DNA from: SZUA-309 sp965230005
GTDB taxonomy: Bacteria > Pseudomonadota > Gammaproteobacteria > Pseudomonadales > Azotimanducaceae
Length of the DNA: 64,000 nucleotides
Direction of reading: 5' to 3'
NCBI GenBank assembly: GCA_965230005.1
Contig: OZ245934.1
Coordinates: 5,146,001-5,210,000, forward strand
Under the pieces are notes generated by a model. That model was not told the DNA's origin and made no database searches. It was given only the letters and a program-made list of their open reading frames with translations. Below, piece after piece: positions 42,787 to 50,572 of the stretch. Every line of letters starts with the position of its first letter. Positions within the stretch are counted from its first letter, which is position 1. A program made the position numbers and the translations under genes.

Positions 42787-43584
42787 ATGAGCGCATCGGT
42801 TTTGAGGATCTTCTCTTACCTGCCGAACCCGCGGGTGTGGAAAGCGCTGATTGCCGCAGACCTCCTTGGGGTAGAAGTCGATGTGGTGGGTGACAAGCCG
42901 GCGAACCTGTCCGGCTGGCTCTGGGACTTCGACGCCCGGCCCCTCGAAGAGCGGGAGAAGCACGCAGACAGTCCCCACGCCCGCACGAGCCGGCGGGGCT
43001 TCAGCGGCCAGCTCTACAAGACCGATGCCTTTCTCGAGGCACACCCTTTCGGTACCGTCCCGGCGGCCTTCAGTCCTGACGGCGCCACTGGAATTTTCGA
43101 GTCCAACAGCATTCTGCGGGCCGTCGCCCGGGTGGGTGGCGGCAGTCTCTACGGCGACGACGCCTACTCGGCATCGCGGATCGACAGCTTTCTCGATGCG
43201 GACCTCGTCTTCGCCCGGGAAGCGCAGGTCTATCTCCTGGCCATGGACGCCATGACAGCGGAGATCCATGCGCGAATGGCGGCCGCCTACGAGTTTTTCC
43301 TGGCCGGTGTTGAGCGGGCGCTCGAGCAGGGGGCTTATCTCGCCGGTGACCGGCTGACCATCGCCGATATCGCCTTCGTCTGTGATCTCGCACAGTTTCT
43401 TCGGGAAGGGCACTACGAAGCGGCGCTTGCAGCAGCCGGCCTGCCGCTGGTCAGCAGTGATGGCCGCGCCCGCTATCCTCGCGCTTTCTCTCACCTTCTG
43501 ACGCTGGCCGCAGAGCCTGCCTTTGCCGGACGGCTCGGCAGCTACCTCGACTGGTATCACCGCAAACTTGCGGACTCAGCCTGA
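42787..43584 (+). CDS. Glutathione S-transferase family protein
   Basis: 265 aa from the ATG at 42787, 20 bp after the acyl-CoA dehydrogenase; a further 38 in-frame codons upstream overlap that gene and are excluded. Thioredoxin-like start (LRIFSYLPNPRVWKALIAADLLGV), then FGTVPAAFSPDG and ESNSILRAVAR; the helical domain holds GDRLTIADIAFVCDL, the GST N-capping box (ADIAF). It resembles the translation-elongation-factor-1-gamma-like GSTs. Its end overlaps, tail to tail, the desaturase by 9 bp. Confidence 0.83.
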   Translation: MSASVLRIFSYLPNPRVWKALIAADLLGVEVDVVGDKPANLSGWLWDFDARPLEEREKHADSPHARTSRRGFSGQLYKTDAFLEAHPFGTVPAAFSPDGATGIFESNSILRAVARVGGGSLYGDDAYSASRIDSFLDADLVFAREAQVYLLAMDAMTAEIHARMAAAYEFFLAGVERALEQGAYLAGDRLTIADIAFVCDLAQFLREGHYEAALAAAGLPLVSSDGRARYPRAFSHLLTLAAEPAFAGRLGSYLDWYHRKLADSA

Positions 43585-44628
43585 CTCCAGCGCGCGCGTG
43601 CCTGGCACCGCCGGTTCGAAGCGATAGTCCGGGTCGGCGCTCGCCCGGGCTTTGATCGCGAGCATTTCCCGCCAGGTGGCAAGGAGCCCGTGCGGCGCCG
43701 GTGGCAGGTCGTGCGCCAGTGCCTGACGGAGCTTAGGCAGATTGAAAAACGGGACAGCCGGGTACATGTGATGCTCCACGTGGTACTGCATGTTCCAGTA
43801 GTAGAAGGCGGGCAGCCAGGAGCAGGTGAAGGTGCGGGTGTTGTAACGAAAGTCCGGCACGTTCGGATTCATGCCGTAATGTTGTGGCAGCCCGCAAAGA
43901 AAGCCGAGCCAGCTGCAGTACTGGGTGCCGAAGGTGAATACCACGATGAGAAACCAGTGGCCGCTCAGGATGTAGAGGGCGGCCAGCAGTCCGTGGCCCA
44001 CGAGGAGTAGACGAGCCCAGTTGCGGTGCCGGCGGCGCAGTGCAGGATCGCCCTCCGGCAGCACGTACTCGTACCACTCACCGCGGATATCCCCACGGGC
44101 GTGGCGCCAGGTGAGTTTGAGTCGCTGCCAGGTCACTGCCGGGTTCCAGGCCAGAAGCCCCAGCCAGACGCCGAAGCGGCGCAGGCTGAAGCGCTGCGGC
44201 AGAACCACTTCACCATCCTGAGCTGCGAAGCAGGTCGCCCGGTGGTGGAGCGCATGACTCTGCTGGTACCAGAGGTAGTCGGACCAGCTGATGAACGCGT
44301 AGACCCGCTCGAAGCAGTCGTTCAGCCAGCGGGTGCGGAAGACCGTGCGATGCTGCAGCTCGTGAATGGCGATGAGCCCCATGAAAGGTCCCATGGTGCC
44401 GTGCAGGAACAGGCAGCCGAAGAGCAGGGGCAGGGACCAGTACCAGGTGTCCGCATTCACCAGGGTGTAGCAGTAGTAGGCCAGCAGCCCCGTGGCGAAA
44501 AACAGTCCGAGGTGCGTGCCGGTCTGCAGGGCGCCTCGCAGGTTGCTGCGGACCATGAGAGATTGCAACGCCGCACGATCAATCGGCGTGCGATACCAGT
44601 TGATGGTGGGCTCCGTGCTGAAGCTCAT
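43576..44628 (-). CDS. Fatty acid desaturase-like di-iron membrane enzyme
   Basis: 350 aa from the ATG at 44628 (other in-frame starts lie upstream). Three His boxes: HELQH (89-93), HALHH (125-129) and HVEHH (about 290), spaced as in membrane di-iron desaturases, hydroxylases and ketolases. Helices near residues 36-57, 66-88 and 190-230. It is not a close copy of the desaturase at 6461. Possible substrates are fatty acids, sterols or carotenoids. It is divergent from the acidic coiled-coil gene. Confidence 0.88.
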   Translation of the reverse strand: MSFSTEPTINWYRTPIDRAALQSLMVRSNLRGALQTGTHLGLFFATGLLAYYCYTLVNADTWYWSLPLLFGCLFLHGTMGPFMGLIAIHELQHRTVFRTRWLNDCFERVYAFISWSDYLWYQQSHALHHRATCFAAQDGEVVLPQRFSLRRFGVWLGLLAWNPAVTWQRLKLTWRHARGDIRGEWYEYVLPEGDPALRRRHRNWARLLLVGHGLLAALYILSGHWFLIVVFTFGTQYCSWLGFLCGLPQHYGMNPNVPDFRYNTRTFTCSWLPAFYYWNMQYHVEHHMYPAVPFFNLPKLRQALAHDLPPAPHGLLATWREMLAIKARASADPDYRFEPAVPGTRALESG

Positions 44629-44711
44629 GGGCTCGACCGCTACCCCCTGTCGAGATCTTGGAAACCGGTCACAGAAATGGAACATTAGCACTTTATGGTC
44701 GCCCGCCTGCT

Positions 44712-45248
44712 ATGAGAAACCGCATCGTTGAAATCATGGCCGCCGTCATTGGCGTGGCCCTCGTCGTGTTCTTTTATCTGGATCGCGCGGGCGAGACCGA
44801 AAGCCCCGCCGAACCCGTTGCGGTACCGGTGGAGGTTCCGAGCGATGAACCTGAACCGGAAGTCCCCGTATTGCCGCTTGCGACTCCTGCTGAACCGGAA
44901 CCGCTGACTGCGGAGGTTGAGCCTCTGGCGCTCGACTCACCGGAGGTCCTGGCTGCTCAGAACGCCTGGGAAACGGCCCGGGCGGAGCTCGAAGCCGTGG
45001 AGGCGGAGCTCGAGGAGCTGGATCTCGCTTTCGATGAGAAGGAGGCGGAGTTCGAAGAGCTCGAAGACGGCGGCATGGATCCGGAGGAAATTGAAGATCA
45101 GATGCTGGTCTATCTCGACAGCATCATCGATCAGTACGACGCTCTTGAGACCCGGCTCATGGAAGCGGAAGAGGCAGAGCTCGAAGCCGCGGAACGTCTC
45201 GAGGCTGCGCGCCGGGCCTTCACCGGGTCCGGGGATTCTGTGCCATGA
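44712..45248 (+). CDS. Acidic membrane-anchored coiled-coil protein
   Basis: 178 aa from the ATG at 44712. One N-terminal transmembrane helix (IVEIMAAVIGVALVVFFYL), a Pro/Glu/Val-rich linker (residues 27-75), then a strongly acidic coiled coil (ELEAVEAELEELDLAFDEKEAEFEELEDG and a second part LETRLMEAEEAELEAAERLEAA). Net charge is very negative. I do not recognise a family. It is probably a periplasmic or cytoplasmic spacer/scaffold. No ribosome site is evident, so the start may be off. It is followed by a structured untranslated stretch and terminator. Confidence 0.72.
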   Translation: MRNRIVEIMAAVIGVALVVFFYLDRAGETESPAEPVAVPVEVPSDEPEPEVPVLPLATPAEPEPLTAEVEPLALDSPEVLAAQNAWETARAELEAVEAELEELDLAFDEKEAEFEELEDGGMDPEEIEDQMLVYLDSIIDQYDALETRLMEAEEAELEAAERLEAARRAFTGSGDSVP

Positions 45249-45362
45249 GCCCGGTCCCGTGGTCTCGGCTCCGGATCAGGGGCGTGCACGGGTCACCAAA
45301 ACGACATCGGATTCCCATCGGAATGAAACAGTTGTTCGTCACGCTGTTTGCGTAACTCTCCT

Positions 45363-45468
45363 GGCTTGAAAGCCTCGAGCCCCTCGCGACTCTCGAGCCA
45401 ATGCGGACGGCGGCTCCCCTCCGGACGTCCGCCCACCTGGAGCCCCGCACACTGCGGGGCTTTTTTTT
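45363..45468 (+). ncRNA. Candidate structured small RNA ending in a terminator
   Basis: After the coiled-coil gene, the 218-bp gap has no ORF but shows nested hairpins: GGCT-TGAA-AGCC (45363-45374), CTCGAG...CTCGAG (45374-45397), GCGGACG...CGTCCGC (45403-45432), then the terminator hairpin with eight T. Several stems in 100 bp plus a real terminator suggest a small RNA or a structured 3' UTR. It does not match a family I can name. Confidence 0.35.
45442..45468 (+). terminator. Rho-independent terminator
   Basis: GCCCCGCA-CAC-TGCGGGGC is an 8-bp perfect GC-rich stem with a 3-base loop, followed by eight T (45461-45468). Strong intrinsic terminator for rightward transcription. It also abuts the stop of the convergent SDR gene. 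Confidence 0.93.
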
Positions 45469-46255
45469 ACTCGCCTTCCAGCTTGGCCTTGAAGCGGCGC
45501 ATCCCGTTCAGCCAGCGGTCGTAGTCGTTGGCTTTGCGCTGGAAATAGACCTCGACCTCCGGGTGCGGGAGTACCAGAAAACGCTCTTCCCGGATGGCCT
45601 CGATACAGGTGTCGGCCACCGCTTCCGGTTCCAGGACCCCGTCGAAGCTGGCCTGGGTCGTGGGGCGTTTGCCACCTTTGCTGGGCCCGAGGATGTTGGT
45701 TCGCACGGCCTGCGGGCAGAGCACGGAAACGCCGATGCCCTGATTGCCGTAGTTGATGGCTATCCACTCCGCGAAGGCGACGGCGGCATGTTTTGAGACT
45801 GCATAGGGGCCGGAGTTGATCTGGGTCAGCAATCCCGCAGCGGAAGCCGTGTTCAGCAGATATCCCCCGCCCCGTTCGACCATACCTGGAATCACGGCAC
45901 GAGCCGCTGCCAGGTGGGACCAGACATGCACGTTCATCATGCGCATCCAGTCCTCCGTCGAGAGATCGAGCCCGCCGCCCTGGCCGTAGCCGGCGTTGGA
46001 AACGAACAGATCGATGGGGCCGATGTCTGCCTCCGTCGCCGCAACCAGCGCCTCGATGGCTGCTTCGTCGGACACGTCGAGGGCGGCAGCTGTTGCACCT
46101 TCGCCGATCATTGCAGCGGTTTCAGCGGCGCTGTCACCATTCAGGTCCGTGCAGACCACGGCGCGCGCGCCGACCGCCCGCAGCGCAACGGCCAGGGAGC
46201 GGCCGATGCCGGACCCCGCGCCTGTGACGACGGCGACTCTGTTTTCCAGTTCCAT
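45467..46255 (-). CDS. Short-chain dehydrogenase/reductase (SDR)
   Basis: 262 aa from the ATG at 46255 (GGGAGGGGA upstream). Classical SDR set: TGAGSGIG (about 11-18), NAG in VSNAGYGQG, Ser in NTASAAG and YxxxK in GPYAVSKHA. The acidic TDLN at the end of beta-2 suggests NAD. Likely a cytoplasmic alcohol dehydrogenase/ketoreductase. The gene stands alone and leftward; its stop uses the last T residues of the terminator. Functional partners are not adjacent. Confidence 0.9.
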   Translation of the reverse strand: MELENRVAVVTGAGSGIGRSLAVALRAVGARAVVCTDLNGDSAAETAAMIGEGATAAALDVSDEAAIEALVAATEADIGPIDLFVSNAGYGQGGGLDLSTEDWMRMMNVHVWSHLAAARAVIPGMVERGGGYLLNTASAAGLLTQINSGPYAVSKHAAVAFAEWIAINYGNQGIGVSVLCPQAVRTNILGPSKGGKRPTTQASFDGVLEPEAVADTCIEAIREERFLVLPHPEVEVYFQRKANDYDRWLNGMRRFKAKLEGE

Positions 46256-46480
46256 GACCCCATCCCCTCCCGTGGTCGATCCTTTTTCGGCGTCGCGCAA
46301 TATAGCACTTCATCTCCCGGGACCGACGCTCGCCCGTGCCGCCACGGACCCTCTGTCTTGACCCCGCCCGGGAAAAGGGTGAGAGTCTTCGTCCCTCCTT
46401 AGAGGGAGGGTCCAACAAGAATGCAGCATCTCGGCCAGCGGGAGAGTAGTCGGTCCGACGGTGCGTTGTTTGTAACGTTG

Positions 46481-46505
46481 CTCGTGAAAAATTGCGGTTC
46501 ACGAG
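46481..46505. promoter_or_regulatory. Inverted repeat upstream of the molybdenum-hydroxylase operon
   Basis: CTCGTGA and TCACGAG are 7-base perfect arms 11 bp apart, 23-47 bp upstream of the medium-subunit start. A second pair, CCCTCC/GGAGGG (46393-46410), and GTCGGTCCGAC (46449-46459) lie further upstream. Together they suggest a regulated promoter for this operon. Confidence 0.45.
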
Positions 46506-46527
46506 TGCAAGGGGAGGCAATCTGCAC

Positions 46528-47391
46528 ATGCGCTATGAAGCTCCAACGTCCTCGAAGGAAGCGGCAAAGCTCCTGGCTGGCGCCAAGGGAAAGGCCGTGG
46601 TCCTGGCGGGCGGTACTGACCTGCTGGTCCGAATGAAAATGGGTCACATCGAGCCGGACCTGATCGTGGACATCAAGCGTATCGAAGCGACGCAGGCCAT
46701 TAAAAAGACGGCGAGCGGCTTCAAGATCGGCGCCGGAGTGCCCGGGGCGACCATGGGTCGGAACTCGGCGTTGAAGAAAGCCTGGCCCGGCGTCGTGGAA
46801 GCCGCCGAACTCATCGGCTCCGATCAGATCCAGGGTCGTTGCACCATAGCCGGCAACCTCTGCAATGCGTCGCCGGCGGCCGACAGCGTACCGGCCATGG
46901 TGGCCGCGGGTGCCAAAGCCGCCGTGGTCGGCCCGAACGGCCGTCGCAGCGTCGCCGTCGAGAAAATCCCAACGGGGCCAGGGAAAACCTCGCTGAAGAA
47001 GGGCGAGATGATCGAGTCGATTTCCCTGCCCAAGAAAGCGCCGCGTTCCGGCGATGCCTACCTGCGCTTCATTCCGCGCACGGAGATGGACATCGCCGTC
47101 GTCAGCGCGGGTGTCAACCTGACGCTGGACAACAAAGGCGTCGTGAAGAAGGCGCGGGTGGCTCTTGGTGCAATTGCGCCCACCGTGGTGCTTGTCGACG
47201 ATGCGGCAAAGGCCATCGTTGGCACGAAGCTCGACGAGGAAGCCCTTGCGGCTCTGGCCACAGCCTGCGAAGCCGCCTGCAAACCGATCGACGATATGCG
47301 CGGCACCATCGAATTCAGAACGGAGGTGGCGGGTGTGCTCGGCCGCCGGGCAGCAAAAATTGCCTACGAACGGGCGGGAGGAAAGTCATGA
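46528..47391 (+). CDS. Molybdenum hydroxylase FAD (medium) subunit, CoxM-like
   Basis: 287 aa from the ATG at 46528 (GGGGAGG site). The FAD-binding motifs of the xanthine dehydrogenase/CO dehydrogenase medium subunit are present: AGGTDLLV (27-34) and TIAGNLCNASPAADS (106-120). It carries electrons from the 2Fe-2S subunit to an acceptor. Its stop overlaps the small-subunit start (47388-47391), giving an FAD-FeS-Mo gene order (M-S-L). Lys and Ala are unusually frequent across the protein. Confidence 0.92.
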   Translation: MRYEAPTSSKEAAKLLAGAKGKAVVLAGGTDLLVRMKMGHIEPDLIVDIKRIEATQAIKKTASGFKIGAGVPGATMGRNSALKKAWPGVVEAAELIGSDQIQGRCTIAGNLCNASPAADSVPAMVAAGAKAAVVGPNGRRSVAVEKIPTGPGKTSLKKGEMIESISLPKKAPRSGDAYLRFIPRTEMDIAVVSAGVNLTLDNKGVVKKARVALGAIAPTVVLVDDAAKAIVGTKLDEEALAALATACEAACKPIDDMRGTIEFRTEVAGVLGRRAAKIAYERAGGKS

Positions 47392-47912
47392 GCGGTGTTC
47401 AGGTATCCACCACGATCAACGGTGACGTCGAGGAGTTTGTCTGTCATCCGGGAGAGACGCTGCTCGACGTGCTGCGCAATCGCCTTGGCCTGATTGGCGC
47501 CAAAGAAGGATGCGGTACCGGCGACTGCGGCGCCTGCAGTGTGACCGTGGACGGCCAACTGGTCTGTTCCTGCCTCGTGCTTGGCGCGGAGGTGGAAGGG
47601 CGCAAGGTAACGACGGTTGAAGGCCTGGCCGACGGCAACAAACTGCATCCCCTGCAGGAACAGTTTCTCGACAACGCCGCCCTGCAGTGCGGGATCTGCA
47701 CCCCCGGTTTCCTGGTGGCGGCAAAGGCGCTCCTCGATCGCAACCCGGATCCCACGGAAGAAGAGATCCGCTACGCCCTGGCCGGTAATCTGTGCCGCTG
47801 CACGGGCTACGACAAGATCGTTCGCGCCGTCGATGCGGCTGCGAAAGACCTGCGGGCGGAAGCCAAGAAAGCCGCCAAGAAGAAGGCAGCGAAGAAGGCT
47901 AAGAAGGCGTAG
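47388..47912 (+). CDS. Molybdenum hydroxylase 2Fe-2S (small) subunit with Lys-rich tail
   Basis: 174 aa. The plant-type cluster ligands are C42, C47, C50 and C62 (GCGTGDCGAC...C), and the second cluster ligands are C101, C104, C136 and C138 (CGICTPG...CRCTG). It passes electrons between the molybdenum site and FAD. Residues 158-174 are almost pure Lys and Ala, a histone-like tail absent from usual CoxS/XdhA, which end near residue 155-165. GGAGGAAAG precedes the ATG at 47388. Confidence 0.93.
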   Translation: MSGVQVSTTINGDVEEFVCHPGETLLDVLRNRLGLIGAKEGCGTGDCGACSVTVDGQLVCSCLVLGAEVEGRKVTTVEGLADGNKLHPLQEQFLDNAALQCGICTPGFLVAAKALLDRNPDPTEEEIRYALAGNLCRCTGYDKIVRAVDAAAKDLRAEAKKAAKKKAAKKAKKA

Positions 47913-48033
47913 GAACGAAGGTCTGAAAGATCAGATTACGCACAGAATCAAAAACATCAGGGCCGGAGCAGACCGGCGGAGAGCTCAGCGAACGCCAGCC
48001 GCCCTGAGGCGGAGGTAACAGGAGGACACAGAA

Positions 48034-50277
48034 GTGGCCGAGACGACATTCACGGATCAGGAATTCAAGGTAATTGGCACCCGGCCGCGGCGCCCCGATG
48101 GCGTCGACAAGGTAACCGGGCGCGCCCGCTACGGGGCGGATGCTTTCGCACCAGGGCAGCTCGTGGCCCGGGTGCTGCGCTCACCGCATGCGCACGCAAC
48201 GATCAAGAAGATCGACACTTCCAAAGCGGAAAAGATGAAGGGTGTAAAAGCCGTCATCACGAGTGCCGATCTGCCGGATCTCACGGAAGGCAATCGCGGC
48301 AACTACGACATCCTCGAGAACTGCATGGCGCGAGGCCGAGCGCTCTATCACGGCCACGCGGTGGCTGCCGTGGCCGCCATCGATGAGCCGACGGCGCGGA
48401 AAGCGCTCAAAGCCATCAAGGTCGAATACAAGGTGCTGCCGCACGTGACTGACGTGGATGCCGCCATGGCCGACGATGCGCCGATCGTGCAGCCTCATGT
48501 GCAGCAGGAAGGTAAACCGTCAAACATCGCCAACGTCTCTCAGTTCGGTCACGGCGATGTCGACAGCGGCTTTGCCGATGCCGACGTGGTCATCGAGAAG
48601 AGCTACAAAACCGAGCAGACCCACCAGGGCTACATCGAGCCGCATGCCTGCCTCGCCAGCGTTGGCCCGGACGGTCAGGGTGAGCTCTGGGTCACGACCC
48701 AGGGACACTTCACCTTCCGCACGGTTTGCGCACAGCTCCTCGGTATGGACATCGCCAAGCTGAAAGTCACCTCTTCGGAGATCGGCGGAGGCTTCGGCGG
48801 CAAGACTCACGTCTGGATGGAGCCGTTGGCTCTGGCGCTGTCCCGAAAGGCCAACCGCCCGGTGAAGCTCGTGATGGGCCGCGACGAAGTGTTCATGGGC
48901 TCAGGCCCCACCTGTTCGACGTCCATGGACGTGAAGATCGGTGCGAAGAAAGACGGCACGATTACCGCTGCCGAAGCCACCCTGCGCTACCAGGACGGCC
49001 CCTATCCGGGCCCCTGGGGCATGCTCGGCGCCATGACGTCCTTTGCCTGCTACGACCTGCCGAACGTGAAGACCGTCGCCTATGACGTGCTCGTCAACCG
49101 ACCCAAGGTGGCCGCCTATCGAGCACCCTCGGCGCCCATGGCCGCCTTCGGAGTCGAGAGCACCATGGATCTGGTGGCGGAAGCCATCGGCATGGATCCC
49201 GTGGAGTTCCGGATCAAAAATGCGGCGAAAGAAGGCACCCGCGCATCCTATGGTCCTACCTACGGACCGATTGGCATCGGCCCGACGCTCGAGGCGGTGA
49301 AGAACCACCCGCACATGCAAGCAAAGCTCGGCCCGAATCAGGGCCGGGGTATGGCCTGCGGCTTCTGGTTCAACTTCGGCGGCCAGACCTGTACGGATCT
49401 GAATATCGGCACGGACGGTACGGTGAATCTCACCGTCGGTACCGTCGACGTGGGTGGAGCCCGCGCATCCATGTCACTGATCGCCGCCGAAGAGCTCGGC
49501 ATCTCCTATGACAAGGTGAAGTGCACGATCGGCGATACGGCATCGCTCGGCCACAACGACACCACGGAAGGGAGCCGCGGCACCTTCTCCTCCGGCATGG
49601 CGACGATCTTCGCTGCCCGGGCGGCCATCGACGTGCTCAAGCAGCGCGCGGCGCTCATGTGGGAGATCGATGTCGAAGACATCGAATGGAAAGACGGGGC
49701 AGCCCACGCTCAGGGCGTGGCGCACAGCAACCTGGCACCGCTGACCCTTGAGGAGATCGCCAAGAAATCGCCGCAGACCGGCGGTCCCATCGCTGGCCAC
49801 AACGAAGTGGTGGCCGATGGTGCCGGGGTGTCCTTTGCGAGCCACATCTGCGACGTGGAAGTTGATCCGGAAACCGGCTCAACGCGCGTGCTGCGCTACA
49901 CGGTGGTTCAGGATGCCGGCAAAGCCATCCACCCGGACTACGTGGAAGGCCAGTTCCAGGGCGCGGCAGCGCAGGGCATCGGCTGGGCGCTGAACGAGGA
50001 GTACGTTTACGGCGAAGACGGGCGTCTGCAGAACCCGAGCTTCCTCGACTACCGGATCCCCGTCTGCTCGGACCTGCCCTTCATCGATACGGAGATCCTG
50101 GAAATCCCGAACCCGAACCATCCCTATGGGATCCGCGGGGTCGGGGAAACGTCCATCGTGCCGCCCCTCGCGGCGATCTCCAACGCGGTATCGAACGCCG
50201 TGGGTGTGCGCCTCGACCACATTCCCATGTCACCGCCGCGGGTGTTGAAGGCCATCAAGGACAGCAACGGCGCCTGA
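48034..50277 (+). CDS. Molybdenum hydroxylase large (molybdopterin) subunit
   Basis: 747 aa from a GTG at 48034 with AGGAGG upstream, 121 bp after the small subunit. It has GGGFGGKTHVWMEP (about residue 250) and a Glu near residue 706 in RGVGETSIVP, the catalytic base of the family. At the loop where CO dehydrogenase form I has AYRCSFR (Cys-Cu-S-Mo) this protein reads AYRAPSAP (about 361-368). The Cys is absent, so it is not an aerobic CO dehydrogenase. It belongs with hydroxylases of N-heterocycles, aldehydes or acyl-CoA esters such as 4-hydroxybenzoyl-CoA reductase-like or steroid side-chain hydroxylases. The substrate is unknown. Confidence 0.92.
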   Translation: MAETTFTDQEFKVIGTRPRRPDGVDKVTGRARYGADAFAPGQLVARVLRSPHAHATIKKIDTSKAEKMKGVKAVITSADLPDLTEGNRGNYDILENCMARGRALYHGHAVAAVAAIDEPTARKALKAIKVEYKVLPHVTDVDAAMADDAPIVQPHVQQEGKPSNIANVSQFGHGDVDSGFADADVVIEKSYKTEQTHQGYIEPHACLASVGPDGQGELWVTTQGHFTFRTVCAQLLGMDIAKLKVTSSEIGGGFGGKTHVWMEPLALALSRKANRPVKLVMGRDEVFMGSGPTCSTSMDVKIGAKKDGTITAAEATLRYQDGPYPGPWGMLGAMTSFACYDLPNVKTVAYDVLVNRPKVAAYRAPSAPMAAFGVESTMDLVAEAIGMDPVEFRIKNAAKEGTRASYGPTYGPIGIGPTLEAVKNHPHMQAKLGPNQGRGMACGFWFNFGGQTCTDLNIGTDGTVNLTVGTVDVGGARASMSLIAAEELGISYDKVKCTIGDTASLGHNDTTEGSRGTFSSGMATIFAARAAIDVLKQRAALMWEIDVEDIEWKDGAAHAQGVAHSNLAPLTLEEIAKKSPQTGGPIAGHNEVVADGAGVSFASHICDVEVDPETGSTRVLRYTVVQDAGKAIHPDYVEGQFQGAAAQGIGWALNEEYVYGEDGRLQNPSFLDYRIPVCSDLPFIDTEILEIPNPNHPYGIRGVGETSIVPPLAAISNAVSNAVGVRLDHIPMSPPRVLKAIKDSNGA

Positions 50278-50291
50278 TGCGCGCCTGATGC
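50270..50291. repeat. Perfect 11-bp tandem duplication across stop/start codons
   Basis: GCGCCTGATGC occurs twice back to back. The TGA of the first unit ends the large subunit (50275-50277). An overlapping ATG (50277) opens a three-codon frame ATG-CGC-GCC-TGA whose TGA overlaps the ATG (50288) of the MoaD-like gene. A termination-reinitiation relay seems built by the duplication. Confidence 0.8.
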
Positions 50292-50533
50292 CGACCGTCA
50301 GCCTCTCGAGCGGCTTTCGCGACGCCGCTGATGGCGCCGCCTCGGTAGAGATCGAGGCGGCGACGGTGCGGGAACTGCTGCGGCTGCTCCTCGAGCGGTA
50401 TCCGCGCATGCAATCACACTTCGACGAAGGCGTTGCGGTCTCCATCAACGGGGACATCTATCGGGACATCCGCGATCTGACGATTCCGGCCGACGCGGAG
50501 GTCTTTCTGCTGCCTCGACTTCAGGGCGGCTAG
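50288..50533 (+). CDS. MoaD/ThiS-like sulfur-carrier protein
   Basis: 81 aa. A ubiquitin-like beta-grasp protein of MoaD type: VRELLRLLLERYPRM, AVSINGDIYRDIRDLTIP, and the C-terminal LLPRLQGG whose final Gly-Gly is the site of adenylation and thiocarboxylation. Such carriers supply sulfur for molybdopterin. It has no MoaE beside it, so it may serve the neighbouring molybdenum hydroxylase or recruit MoaE from elsewhere. Its ATG is reached through the three-codon relay just described, and no separate ribosome site is seen. Confidence 0.86.
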   Translation: MPTVSLSSGFRDAADGAASVEIEAATVRELLRLLLERYPRMQSHFDEGVAVSINGDIYRDIRDLTIPADAEVFLLPRLQGG

Positions 50534-50572
50534 GCCGGAGCGGGAGAGGCCCCGCACCGGCCAGCCGGTTCA

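Noticed and set aside
46528..50277. Aerobic CO dehydrogenase (coxMSL)
   Set aside because: Subunit order fits, but the large subunit lacks the AYRCSFR copper-binding loop.
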